A stretch of DNA of 21,309 nucleotides from Bacillota bacterium (GCA_023420245.1 JAEZWL010000155.1:1-21309); one strand, 5' to 3'; shown: positions 1-6,683, counted from the first letter of the stretch. Notes: generated from the letters alone by a model not told the origin. Program-made: numbers and translations.

Positions 1-1
1 G

Positions 2-313
2 GTGATCGGTGCCCTGCTTATTTTGACCGTAAACCCCATTCAGGCGGTCTGGTATGTTATTTTCTTTGTGGTTCTTCAGCAGCTGGAAGGAAATCTCATT
101 TACCCGCGTGTGGTCGGCTCCCGGGTCGGTCTGCCTGCGCTGTGGGTACTTATCGCCGTTACAATCGGCGGGAACGCGTTCGGTGTGGTCGGTATGCTCG
201 TGAACATTCCCCTCTGCTCCGTACTGTATATCCTCCTGCGGGAGGACGTACAACGGCGTCTGGATAAAAAGGCAAAACAGGAGGTCGATCAGACGATCGA
301 CGAATATAATTGA
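2..313 (+). CDS. AI-2E family transporter, C-terminal part (partial at window edge)
   Basis: This is the C-terminal ~103 residues of a polytopic membrane protein; the frame is open to the window edge, so the true start lies upstream. The segment with QLEGNLIYPRVVG, followed by VGLPALWVLIAV and a last hydrophobic stretch ending in LLRE, is characteristic of the AI-2E/PerM-like exporter family (formerly UPF0118, PF01594). The hydrophilic tail, rich in Lys, Asp and Glu, is the usual cytoplasmic end. Members have been linked to autoinducer-2 export or Na+/H+ exchange, but the substrate cannot be read from this fragment. It ends in TGA and is followed after 32 bases by an intrinsic terminator, so it is the last gene of its transcription unit. 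Confidence 0.88.
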   Translation: MIGALLILTVNPIQAVWYVIFFVVLQQLEGNLIYPRVVGSRVGLPALWVLIAVTIGGNAFGVVGMLVNIPLCSVLYILLREDVQRRLDKKAKQEVDQTIDEYN

Positions 314-345
314 ATGATTCCTCAAAAATCACCTGCGCCGCAAGG

Positions 346-376
346 GGGCTGCCTGAGATTTCGGGCAGCCCTTTTT
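346..376 (+). terminator. Rho-independent terminator of the AI-2E transporter gene
   Basis: GGGCTGCC (346-353) pairs perfectly with GGCAGCCC (364-371), and the loop-proximal TGA/TCG can extend the stem. Five T follow at once (372-376). Confidence 0.9.
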
Positions 377-381
377 GTATT

Positions 382-400
382 CCCCCGGATAGTCCGGGGG
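382..400. other. Very stable short hairpin next to a terminator
   Basis: CCCCCGGA (382-389), loop TAG, TCCGGGGG (393-400): a perfect 8-bp G+C-rich inverted repeat just past the T-tract of the preceding terminator. No T-run follows on either strand, so it is not itself a classical terminator. It may act as a backup barrier or a 3'-end stabiliser. Confidence 0.4.
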
Positions 401-550
401 TTCAAAGAAGCTTTCGCGTTGCGTAAAAATACGAGTCCATCCTGCCCTCAACCCTTCCCGGTTCCACAGGTTGCTGCTCCGTATAAATTATTCCGGCTTA
501 ACCATACTATAGTCGACTAAGCAGAAGAATAATAGCGGAAGGAAAAGAAA

Positions 551-712
551 ATGGACAATAATAAAAATCGTAGCAAGGACAGGGAAAAAAGCAACCCGGA
601 ATTAAGAAAAATGAAACCCAGGGAAAACGCGGACGCCGGAATTGCTGACGGTGAAAAAATCGGGGTACATGGCAGCAAGCATGAAAAAAACGGAAAGGGA
701 AGGGATCGGTAA
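551..712 (+). CDS. Small basic hypothetical protein (53 aa)
   Basis: This short ORF starts at ATG 551 behind a good ribosome binding site (GGAAGG at 537-542, 8-base spacer) and encodes a highly hydrophilic, Lys/Arg/Asn-rich 53-residue peptide beginning MDNNKNRSKDREKS and ending HEKNGKGRDR. It has no hydrophobic core, Cys or recognisable domain, and is probably disordered. I do not recognise a family. Its TAA stop shares its last base with the ATG of the downstream HMA-like frame (TAATG), the usual arrangement for translational coupling. That overlap and the RBS are the main reasons to treat it as real. It could still be spurious, since short Lys-rich ORFs arise easily in A-rich sequence. Confidence 0.5.
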   Translation: MDNNKNRSKDREKSNPELRKMKPRENADAGIADGEKIGVHGSKHEKNGKGRDR

Positions 713-921
713 TGGATACGTTAATTTGAAGTGTATCGGGAATTCCAAATAAGGAAAGCAAAACCCAGATTAAAAATGCACTCGATAAGGTAAAAGGCGT
801 GCAGGAGGTCGGCGTGAATCTGTCAACGAGCACGGTTAAGGTGGAATACAACGACCCGGCTACCGCACAGGAGATTAAAGAATGCATCGAGAACTCGGGT
901 TTTAAAATTGAATACGAATAA
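712..921 (+). pseudogene. HMA-fold (heavy-metal-associated domain) protein interrupted by an in-frame TGA
   Basis: From ATG 712 the frame reads MDTLI, then TGA (727-729), then continues in the same frame to TAA (919-921) as SVSGIPNKESKTQIKNALDK and on through VKGVQEVGVNL, TVKVEYNDPA and IENSGFKIEYE. This is the length (69 codons) and beta-alpha-beta-beta-alpha-beta pattern of a CopZ-like HMA domain (PF00403). The metal-binding CxxC normally following G-M/I-x is replaced by N-K-E-S, so this copy would not bind Cu(I) in the usual way. The TGA sits where relatives have an aliphatic residue in strand 1; one T-to-G change from TTA (Leu) would create it. No in-frame start after the stop would keep the fold. 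A weak SD (AGGG, about 700-703) and overlap with the upstream stop suggest it was once a coupled gene. Readthrough, sequencing error or a nonsense mutation are all possible. Confidence 0.6.
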
Positions 922-1001
922 CTGAGATATAAATACCAATTTTATGCTGTTCTTAGTTTGTTAACAGTTTCTTCCAATAATCTTTAAATCAACTTCACTG
1001 A

Positions 1002-1030
1002 TTGAACACATTCTTCTTTTATACTATAAT
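1002..1030 (+). promoter_or_regulatory. Near-consensus sigma-A promoter for the candidate small RNA
   Basis: The -35 TTGAAC (1002-1007) and perfect -10 TATAAT (1025-1030) are separated by exactly 17 bases. A transcript would start near 1037. No convincing ORF follows on this strand before the terminator at 1163-1189. Confidence 0.65.
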
Positions 1031-1036
1031 CATCCA

Positions 1037-1189
1037 ATCAAGAAATGAACTGCCGTACAGCCTGCGGTACTGACGGAATACCGGACCGCAGGCCGGCAGA
1101 CCAACAGCAAGCTCCTCGTAAGAGGATTTACATATACTCTTTTTCATATACCCTCCTCTTTTACCGCCCCGTTACAAGGGCGGTTTTTT
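1037..1189 (+). ncRNA. Candidate small regulatory RNA (~150 nt), family not recognised
   Basis: The RNA is inferred from a promoter with perfect -10 and 17-base spacer (1002-1030), strong secondary structure and an intrinsic terminator. Stem-loop 1: CTGCCG (1050-1055) pairs with CGGCAG (1094-1099) and, after a TACA bulge, GCCTGCGGT (1060-1068) pairs with ACCGCAGGC (1085-1093), 15 bp in all. Stem-loop 2: TCCTC-GTAA-GAGGA (1113-1126) with a GNRA tetraloop. A pyrimidine-rich, probably single-stranded stretch contains CATATAC twice (1131-1137, 1145-1151) and CCCTCCTC (1151-1158), complementary to Shine-Dalgarno sequences. GTAAGAGGA (1118-1126) can alternatively pair with TCCTCTTTTAC (1154-1164), excluding stem-loop 2. 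It matches no 6S, SRP, tmRNA or riboswitch pattern I can recall, and no plus-strand gene follows. Confidence 0.45.
1163..1189 (+). terminator. Rho-independent terminator of the candidate small RNA
   Basis: ACCGCCC (1163-1169) pairs with GGGCGGT (1178-1184) around an 8-base loop and is followed by a run of T to 1189. On the minus strand no T-run follows the stem, so it acts on plus-strand transcripts only. Confidence 0.85.
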
Positions 1190-1289
1190 CCTGATTATAC
1201 CGTATTTTGGCAAGCTTTACATAAGCTCTAAGAACAAGTAGCACGGATAGGGCAAGTCAGGGCTTAGCCCGCATACAAATTGTGAAGCA

Positions 1290-2504
1290 TCAAGCATCGG
1301 TATCGTTAACCAGCCTTTTTTCTCCGGTGATATCCTGAATTGGCTTGATGTTCTGTGTGACCTCGAGAATCCCGTAATACGTACCGGCCGTATCGCGCAC
1401 GGCAAAATAAGTGATCAACACATATTTGCTTCCTAAATGAAGCCAGAAATCCTCGCGTTCCTTCCGTCCGCTTTTCAGGTCATCCACGACTTTTTCGACG
1501 ATATGGACGCTTGCGGGGGGATGACAGTTGGAAACGTCCCGACCGATGACGGAAACCGTTCGGGGAAACACGCGCTCTTTCCCCTGTGAAAAATACGCGA
1601 CCTTCCCGTCTCTGTCTACAAAAGTGATGTCCACCGGCAGGGTGTTCAGAAGATGGGTCAGCGCGTCCGTCGACAGTACCCCAGTTGGAAGCGTGATGTT
1701 TCCCGCAGAAGCGGATGCCTCCAATGAAGGCTTTTCCGCTGGTGTCGAAGGCACAGGGTTCCATTCGGGCACACTGCTCAGCAGACAGTATCCGAATTCA
1801 GAGGAATCCTCCGCAATCTGCTTCCATTCGTCCTCCGTCAGATTTTCAAACAGAATGGGGAGAAAAATATTTTCCTCTTTAAAAATCATTTCTTCAATCC
1901 GGTGGAGTAATTTTTCGGTCTGCATCAGAAAGGAAGAAGTTTGCGACTGGTGCAGAAGTGCCCGGGTTTGTTTCAGCTCCTCGCGGATTTCATCGTCAAC
2001 GCCCCACATGACCTTCGGCAGAGCGGTAATGCCGTATTTTTCCAAAAACGGGAACAGAAGGTTTTCTTTCTTTTTGTAATGCCGGTCAATCTCGTTGAGC
2101 TGTTCTAGCCGTTCGGAGAGAGCTTGAACCGCTTTTTGATTCGGCAGGCGGGTAAGTTCATCCCGTATTTCACGGAGCAATTTTTCAAGCGCACGGTTTT
2201 CCCGTTTCAGGGTATTGGCCGGATGCCCGGGAATTTTTGATAAATCAGCAGGTTTATGGATGTCCTCTATGGAGCCTTTAAAAACGGAGGCGTGAACATC
2301 ACAAAGCCGCTGTACCTCAGATACCGGCAGTCCTCCGGATATCAACGCCTGTTCAGCCTGCGATATTTCCTCCGCGGATACCCCAAGGAAAACAGCGCCG
2401 AACTTCTCCTTGACTTCTTCCACGCTTTTTCCCTCGTGAAGCTCGGCGATAATTTCCTTCAGCTTTTCCTGCCGGTATTCCCGGTTATTAATTTCAGCAC
2501 TCAT
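1290..2504 (-). CDS. DUF438 / hemerythrin HHE / PAS domain protein
   Basis: This 404-residue cytoplasmic protein has three modules. Residues ~5-75 (EYRQEKLKEIIAELHEGKS onward) are the helical DUF438 domain (PF04282). Residues ~88-225 are a hemerythrin-like four-helix bundle with candidate metal ligands H94, H142, E147, H201 and E205. Residues ~275-390 are a PAS domain with the NCHPPASVHIVEKV block typical of this family. The architecture and length are normal for anaerobic Firmicutes. Members are presumed O2, NO or redox sensors; no output domain is present, so the effector is unknown. Translation starts at ATG 2502-2504 behind AAAGGAGA. It is transcribed divergently from the EamA gene across a ~290-bp intergenic region and convergently with the candidate sRNA. 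Function beyond sensing is inference. Confidence 0.9.
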   Translation of the reverse strand: MSAEINNREYRQEKLKEIIAELHEGKSVEEVKEKFGAVFLGVSAEEISQAEQALISGGLPVSEVQRLCDVHASVFKGSIEDIHKPADLSKIPGHPANTLKRENRALEKLLREIRDELTRLPNQKAVQALSERLEQLNEIDRHYKKKENLLFPFLEKYGITALPKVMWGVDDEIREELKQTRALLHQSQTSSFLMQTEKLLHRIEEMIFKEENIFLPILFENLTEDEWKQIAEDSSEFGYCLLSSVPEWNPVPSTPAEKPSLEASASAGNITLPTGVLSTDALTHLLNTLPVDITFVDRDGKVAYFSQGKERVFPRTVSVIGRDVSNCHPPASVHIVEKVVDDLKSGRKEREDFWLHLGSKYVLITYFAVRDTAGTYYGILEVTQNIKPIQDITGEKRLVNDTDA

Positions 2505-2657
2505 TTACATTCTCCTTTTCGGGGTCGTTTCGCGTTATGCCAAACAGCCCGTATTTCAATATTGTTTCCTTCAGGCGCCGATTATTCGAAGGCATTAGCG
2601 CTTCACACAAAGAAAAAATTAAATTTTACAGAGAAAAATTTTTAATGAAAATTATAA

Positions 2658-2685
2658 TTGAAATTTATAAAATTAGTGCTATGAT
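2658..2685 (+). promoter_or_regulatory. Likely sigma-A promoter of the EamA transporter gene
   Basis: TTGAAA (2658-2663) and TATGAT (2680-2685) are 16 bases apart in an AT-rich stretch. This leaves a leader of about 100 nt before ATG 2793, containing TTTCC-TTTTT-GGAAA, the palindrome GGCAATTGCC and a GCCG/CGGC dyad. Confidence 0.5.
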
Positions 2686-2792
2686 AAAAAGTACCGTTTC
2701 CTTTTTGGAAAGGCAATTGCCGCACGGGGAAATTACGGCTGTCTTGTGAGGCTGAGAAAATTATTGTTTTTGAAAGCAAGGTTATCGCTAAA

Positions 2793-3749
2793 ATGAAAAA
2801 GGGTTATTGGTATATTGTTTTAACAACAGTGATTTTCAGCACGATGGAGATTGCCTTAAAGCTTGTGGGGGGAAGTTTCCATCCCATACAGCTTACGTTT
2901 ACCCGTTTCTTTATCGGAGGTCTGTTTTTGATTCCGTTTGCGCTGCGCTCCCTTCGGAAGAAGAATTCTTCCATTGTCGCAAAGGATTTGGTCTTTTTCG
3001 CGTTTCTGGGGCTGCTGGGCATTGTCGTGAGCATGGGGTTATATCAGCTTGCGGTTCTCAATACGACAGCCTCCGTGGTGGCTGTTCTGTTCAGCTGCAA
3101 TCCGGTGTTTGTTACCGTTCTCGCGTTTGTTCTGTTGAAGGAAACAATTCAGAGGAACAATGTTGTTGCGCTGCTGCTGGAAGTGGCGGGAACGGTACTG
3201 ATTATTCATCCGCTTCATACCCGGCTCAGTGTGCCGGGAGTTACGCTGACGATCTTATCAACCGTAACCTTTGCGCTTTACGGGGTCTGCGGAAAGAAGA
3301 AATGTGCGAAATATGGCGGAATTGTCGTGACCTGCTTCAGCTTCTTGTTTGGCAGTTTGGAAATGCTTGCTTTTATCGGGCTCAGCCATGTCTCTGTGGC
3401 AGCGGATTGTCTGCGAGCAGGCGGACTCTCCATGTTTGCCGATATCCCGCTGTTTTCAGGATATACTCTGCAAGCCCTGCCCGGGATTTTGTATATCTGC
3501 GTTGTTAATACCGGAATCGGGTTTGCCTGCTATTTCAAAGCAATGGAGGTAGCCTCCGTTCAGAAAACCTCGCTCATATTCTTTTTTAAGCCGATTCTGG
3601 CTCCGATTTTGGCGCTTGTTTTATTGCATGAGATTATCCCGTTGAATATGGTTGCCGGAATACTCTTAATTTTAATCGGTTCGCTTGCGTCCATCCTGCC
3701 CGGAATCCGAAACCAAAGAAGCGCGCAATCCTTGGAAAAAGCTTCTTAA
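2793..3749 (+). CDS. EamA/DMT-superfamily transporter
   Basis: This 318-residue integral membrane protein has about ten hydrophobic segments in two similar halves, the normal size and layout of drug/metabolite transporter (DMT) exporters with two EamA domains (PF00892). Typical features are the N-terminal helix ending in KLVGGSFHPIQLTFTRFFIGG, the charged R-R-K-K loop after helix 2, the LLKETIQ motif closing the first half, and the repeated-half features FKPILAPILALVLLHEI and NMVAGILLILIGSLAS. Substrates in this family range from amino acids to drugs and cannot be read here. The RBS is weak (AAGG about 11 bases upstream of ATG 2793). The Vat/CatB-type acetyltransferase follows 110 bp downstream on the same strand with no strong terminator between, so co-transcription is possible. 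Confidence 0.9.
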   Translation: MKKGYWYIVLTTVIFSTMEIALKLVGGSFHPIQLTFTRFFIGGLFLIPFALRSLRKKNSSIVAKDLVFFAFLGLLGIVVSMGLYQLAVLNTTASVVAVLFSCNPVFVTVLAFVLLKETIQRNNVVALLLEVAGTVLIIHPLHTRLSVPGVTLTILSTVTFALYGVCGKKKCAKYGGIVVTCFSFLFGSLEMLAFIGLSHVSVAADCLRAGGLSMFADIPLFSGYTLQALPGILYICVVNTGIGFACYFKAMEVASVQKTSLIFFFKPILAPILALVLLHEIIPLNMVAGILLILIGSLASILPGIRNQRSAQSLEKAS

Positions 3750-3859
3750 AGCGCAAGCCATTGCGTGTAATAATTGATAAGAGAGCTGGTGTTTTTGTGA
3801 AACTTTGCATTGTAACAGCCGGGATAGTTGAGAACAAATAATCAATTAAGGAGAATACA

Positions 3860-4498
3860 ATGACTATTCCGGAAAATAAGATTTATCCAAGAAACGACCA
3901 TGAATCCGTATATTTGAAAAATGTGGTTCAGAATCCCAATATCATCGTCGGTGAATATACCTTTTATAATGATTTTGTAAACGATCCCGTACAATTTGAA
4001 AAGAACAACGTTCTCTATCATTACCCCGTGAATCACGACAAGCTGATTATCGGCAAGTTCTGCTCGATTGCCTGCGGCGCAAAATTCATCTTCACCAGCG
4101 CGAACCATGCGCTGCGTTCTCTGTCAACCTACCCGTTCCCGATTTTTGCAAGCGAATGGGGACTGGACTGGAAGAATGTGACGGACGCATGGGATAATAA
4201 AGGCGATATCGTCATCGGAAACGACGTATGGGTCGGCTATGAAGCCGTTATTATGCAGGGAGTCAAGATCGGTGACGGCGCGATCATCGGGACCAGAGCA
4301 GTCGTTACAAAGGACGTTCCGCCCTATACGATTGTCGGCGGCATTCCCGCAAAAGAAATCCGCAAACGGTTTCCGCCTGAAACGGCAGAGGCGCTGCGGC
4401 GTTTACGGTGGTGGGATTGGCCCTATGAGCGGATTCAAAAGAATCTGCCCGCCATTATGAGCGGAAGCCTTGAAGAACTAATCACAGCAACGGAATAA
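3860..4498 (+). CDS. Vat/CatB-type xenobiotic O-acetyltransferase (hexapeptide repeat)
   Basis: This 212-residue left-handed beta-helix acetyltransferase belongs to the XAT group that includes streptogramin A acetyltransferases (Vat) and type B chloramphenicol acetyltransferases. Family marks are IIVGEYTFYNDF near residue 28, LYHYPVNHDKLIIGKFCSIA (52-71), the active-site region SANHAL with presumed catalytic His83, the hexapeptide coils GDIVIGNDVWVGYEAVIMQG and VKIGDGAIIGTRAVVTKDV, and the C-terminal WWDWP helix. Members act as trimers and move acetyl from acetyl-CoA to a hydroxyl. Length is as expected (Vat and CatB are about 205-220). Start ATG 3860 follows AAGGAG (3848-3853). It could confer antibiotic resistance, but many chromosomal members have unknown substrates, so resistance is only a possibility. 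Confidence 0.9.
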   Translation: MTIPENKIYPRNDHESVYLKNVVQNPNIIVGEYTFYNDFVNDPVQFEKNNVLYHYPVNHDKLIIGKFCSIACGAKFIFTSANHALRSLSTYPFPIFASEWGLDWKNVTDAWDNKGDIVIGNDVWVGYEAVIMQGVKIGDGAIIGTRAVVTKDVPPYTIVGGIPAKEIRKRFPPETAEALRRLRWWDWPYERIQKNLPAIMSGSLEELITATE

Positions 4499-4505
4499 AT
4501 GCAAA

Positions 4506-4535
4506 CGGCGCTCTGGAAACAGGGCGCTTGTTTTA
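4506..4535 (+). terminator. Rho-independent terminator of the acetyltransferase gene
   Basis: GCGCTCTG (4508-4515), GAAA tetraloop and CAGGGCGC (4520-4527) form an 8-bp stem with one G-T pair, followed by TTGTTTTA. It lies 10 bases past the stop codon and marks the left edge of the AT-rich TIR segment. Confidence 0.85.
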
Positions 4536-4580
4536 TTGGAGAGTTGAGGTTAAAATCTCTAAAATAAACGTCGAATAAGA

Positions 4581-4609
4581 TTGAAATTTATGGGCGCAAA
4601 CGATATAAT
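4581..4609 (+). promoter_or_regulatory. Near-consensus promoter of the TIR-domain gene
   Basis: TTGAAA (4581-4586), a 17-base spacer, then a perfect TATAAT (4604-4609). The transcript would start near 4616, giving a ~93-nt AT-rich leader. It shows the gene has its own promoter rather than relying on the upstream unit. Confidence 0.65.
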
Positions 4610-4708
4610 AAGTTTGACTAAATGGAATTTTATATTACACGTACATATAGAGTTATGCTATAAACTAGTAAGTTAAATAACGTGAAGTAGATGCGAGGGC
4701 TTTTAATT

Positions 4709-5806
4709 ATGGACTTTCAAAATCAGACTGTGTTCATAAGTCATTCTTCAGATAATTCAGAAATAGCAGAGCAATTAACAAATCTTCTTCGAAATATTGG
4801 TATATCAGGCGATCAAATTTTTTGTTCATCAGTATTGGGACAGGGTGTGGACAATGGAGAAAAATTGAATGATACTATTCATAATTCTTTGAAGAGTGCA
4901 AAGGTAATCATTTACATTCTCTCAGATGCATTTTTAAGAAGCAGTTATTGCTTAGAAGAACTTGGAGTTGGGTGGTTTGGGTCATTCGATAACAAAGTAA
5001 AATGCTACTATTTGCGGCTTCTTGATTTCGAGATGCAAGAATTATCTGGTTTTGTAAATTCTAAAATAGATAAATTTTCAACCATAAGTGAATTCGATGA
5101 TATTATTCTGTTCATTGAGAATATTTCTGAGGAAATGTGCTTGAAACAACAAAAGGTTTCCGCACTTTCGAGTTATACAAAGGCTTTTATTAACGCTATA
5201 ACCTATAATTGTTTAAAATCAATCGAAGAGAAAAAGAAAAAGATAGCTTTATTAGAGCAATCTAAAGAAGAGATAGTCCTTGTTAAGGGAAAGTTAAAAG
5301 ATTCAGAGAAAGCTATCGAATCTTACAAACAATCTTTCGAAATTAATAAAGCTAAGTCGCATAAAAATTCGCTTATGATTGAGCTACTCACAATAGAAAG
5401 TAGTTTTAACGTTATGGGTATGGGCACAATAGTGAGTAGGGAGATAGTTTTATCTTATAAGCAATTTTGGTTTAATATGGCGAATAGGTATGAAGAATTG
5501 CTCAAGCTTCTTGGCATAGAAGCTGAAGATGGAAATATGGAAAGATTATTATCGCAATTATATTTAGTATGTGAAAATTATAAAAAAGCATATCAACATT
5601 TTTTGAATGCAATTAATATTTTAGACTATATTACAAAATTTAATATGGAATTTTTTGTTGAAGCATATCCATATTCTATCAAAGAAATAATTTTGATATA
5701 CGATGAAAAATACAACAATATGCCTGAAGGTTTAAGAAGAGATTTTATTAAAGATTCATTAAACTACATGAAAGCGGAAGAAATCAAGAAGATTCAAGAT
5801 GTTTAA
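4709..5806 (+). CDS. TIR-domain protein with coiled coil and unknown C-terminal domain (candidate NADase / defence protein)
   Basis: Residues ~7-130 form a TIR domain of the TIR_2 type: TVFISHSSDNSEIAEQL at the N-terminus, IFCSSVLGQGVDNGE in the middle, and SSYCLEELGVGW, in which E84 occupies the catalytic Glu position of NAD+-cleaving TIRs. Residues ~175-235 are a Lys/Glu-rich, probably coiled-coil segment (IEEKKKKIALLEQSKEE onward). The rest, to 365, is helical and unrecognised. I prefer ATG 4709 because GAGGG (4695-4699) lies 9 bases upstream; an in-frame ATG at 4691 would add six residues but has a poor RBS. G+C in sampled blocks is 20-30%, far below both neighbours, indicating horizontal acquisition. 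No partner gene such as ThsA accompanies it, so it may act alone: sensor and oligomerisation in the C-terminal part, NAD+ depletion or signal production by the TIR. That role is inference. Confidence 0.85.
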   Translation: MDFQNQTVFISHSSDNSEIAEQLTNLLRNIGISGDQIFCSSVLGQGVDNGEKLNDTIHNSLKSAKVIIYILSDAFLRSSYCLEELGVGWFGSFDNKVKCYYLRLLDFEMQELSGFVNSKIDKFSTISEFDDIILFIENISEEMCLKQQKVSALSSYTKAFINAITYNCLKSIEEKKKKIALLEQSKEEIVLVKGKLKDSEKAIESYKQSFEINKAKSHKNSLMIELLTIESSFNVMGMGTIVSREIVLSYKQFWFNMANRYEELLKLLGIEAEDGNMERLLSQLYLVCENYKKAYQHFLNAINILDYITKFNMEFFVEAYPYSIKEIILIYDEKYNNMPEGLRRDFIKDSLNYMKAEEIKKIQDV

Positions 5807-5897
5807 AATTTTAAGCTACTATGTTTAAGTACAAGGATATATAATTTGAGTACATAATCAGAAGAACCCAAATTCAAATTAGTTTAAGGGGAGTATT

Positions 5898-6683
5898 ATG
5901 CATTTATTTAATGCCAGTTCATTGTTTAATGAGAACACCAACAAAGAAATCATCAGTCTGGTGAACAATCCGGAAAAGCTGGAAAATAGAATGGTCGAAG
6001 TAAAAAAGGCGCTTTTAAAGGCATACAAGTTTAAAGCTTATAACGTTCCGGAGGATTTTACGACGACCTCTTATATCATAGCGACCAATCATTTAACAGA
6101 TTCCGATGCTCCGCTGATTATGAGCTTTTATTATGACCGGATGCATGAAGTGAAAGCTACATATCCGGCTCTGTTTGTGTTTGCGAAAGAAAATTGCTTT
6201 AATGGGGTTTCCATACCGAAGGAATTAACACCGGTTCTGGAATTTGAGAAAGTATTTGCGGTTGACCGCAGCAGCTCCGCGGGTTCAATGGCTGCAATCA
6301 GAGCTGCGGAAACATGGTTTGAGGAAGGCGAAAAACCCAAGCATTTTTTGATATTCTCTCAGGGAACGATTTACGATATCAATAAAGACAGCGCGGAGGA
6401 TATCGAGCGGGGCGCCTTCTGGTTGGCCAGGTTACTGGGGATTCCTGTTTTGCCGGCTTTTATCGAGCAGGCGGTTGAAGGTGCCGAGAACCGTTTGGTG
6501 TTTGAAGAACCGATTTTTATCCCTAAGAATTGCCGGAATTTCGACGCTCCTAAGCAGCTGTGGTTAGACAGAGTCATTAAAGCGCAGAATGAACTGGAGA
6601 TACTTACGGGCACGCCGGCAAGAGAAGCCGTACTCGACCAAGAGCATCAAACCCGAAAAAGGTTCAAACCGAAAGCTGAATAA
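5898..6683 (+). CDS. PlsC-like lysophospholipid acyltransferase family protein with non-canonical motif III
   Basis: This 261-residue protein fits the LPLAT/PlsC fold. Motif I is ATNHLTDSD, an HX4D with H65 and D70. A motif II-like EKVFAVDRSSSAGSM follows (R124). Motif III reads FSQGT (153-157), where the family normally has F-P-E-G-T, so the conserved Glu is Gln. GIPVLPAFIE resembles motif IV. No obvious membrane anchor is seen. The canonical reaction is acyl-CoA or acyl-phosphate dependent acylation of 1-acyl-glycerol-3-phosphate in phospholipid synthesis; the substrate here is not evident. Start ATG 5898 follows a strong AAGGGGAG. It has normal G+C, unlike the TIR gene 91 bp upstream, and ends about 100 bp before a bidirectional terminator. 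The family call is good; the enzymatic role is uncertain. Confidence 0.72.
   Translation: MHLFNASSLFNENTNKEIISLVNNPEKLENRMVEVKKALLKAYKFKAYNVPEDFTTTSYIIATNHLTDSDAPLIMSFYYDRMHEVKATYPALFVFAKENCFNGVSIPKELTPVLEFEKVFAVDRSSSAGSMAAIRAAETWFEEGEKPKHFLIFSQGTIYDINKDSAEDIERGAFWLARLLGIPVLPAFIEQAVEGAENRLVFEEPIFIPKNCRNFDAPKQLWLDRVIKAQNELEILTGTPAREAVLDQEHQTRKRFKPKAE

Larger units (their letters stand above)
922..1289. other. Gene-less stretch between the HMA-like frame and the DUF438 gene
   Basis: No credible protein gene lies here. 922-1001 is AT-rich and featureless. 1002-1189 holds the promoter, structured RNA and terminator listed separately. 1190-1289 shows no clear terminator for the minus-strand DUF438 gene; the only candidate is a short GGGC-TTA-GCCC-like dyad near 1260-1270 with no T-run. 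Confidence 0.6.

Noticed and set aside
727..729. Selenocysteine at the in-frame TGA of the HMA-like frame
   Set aside because: The TGA is in strand 1 at an aliphatic position, not at a redox or metal-binding Cys, and no clear bacterial SECIS-like hairpin follows immediately.
507..887. 126-codon minus-strand ORF opposite the 53-aa ORF and HMA frame
   Set aside because: Phe/Pro/Cys-rich antisense product; the plus strand carries a recognisable HMA pattern and a good RBS.
1045..1194. 49-codon ORF (MNCRTACGTDG...) inside the candidate sRNA
   Set aside because: No ribosome binding site, it runs through the long stem-loop and the whole terminator, and the product resembles no protein.
3797..3841. 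14-codon GTG ORF (MKLCIVTAGIVENK) before the acetyltransferase, resembling the first strand of a Rossmann-type glycosyltransferase
   Set aside because: Too short to judge and no downstream continuation in any frame; could be a chance match or tiny remnant.
4691..4708. Upstream ATG of the TIR gene
   Set aside because: No good RBS in front of it, while the internal ATG at 4709 has GAGGG at 9 bases; not excluded.
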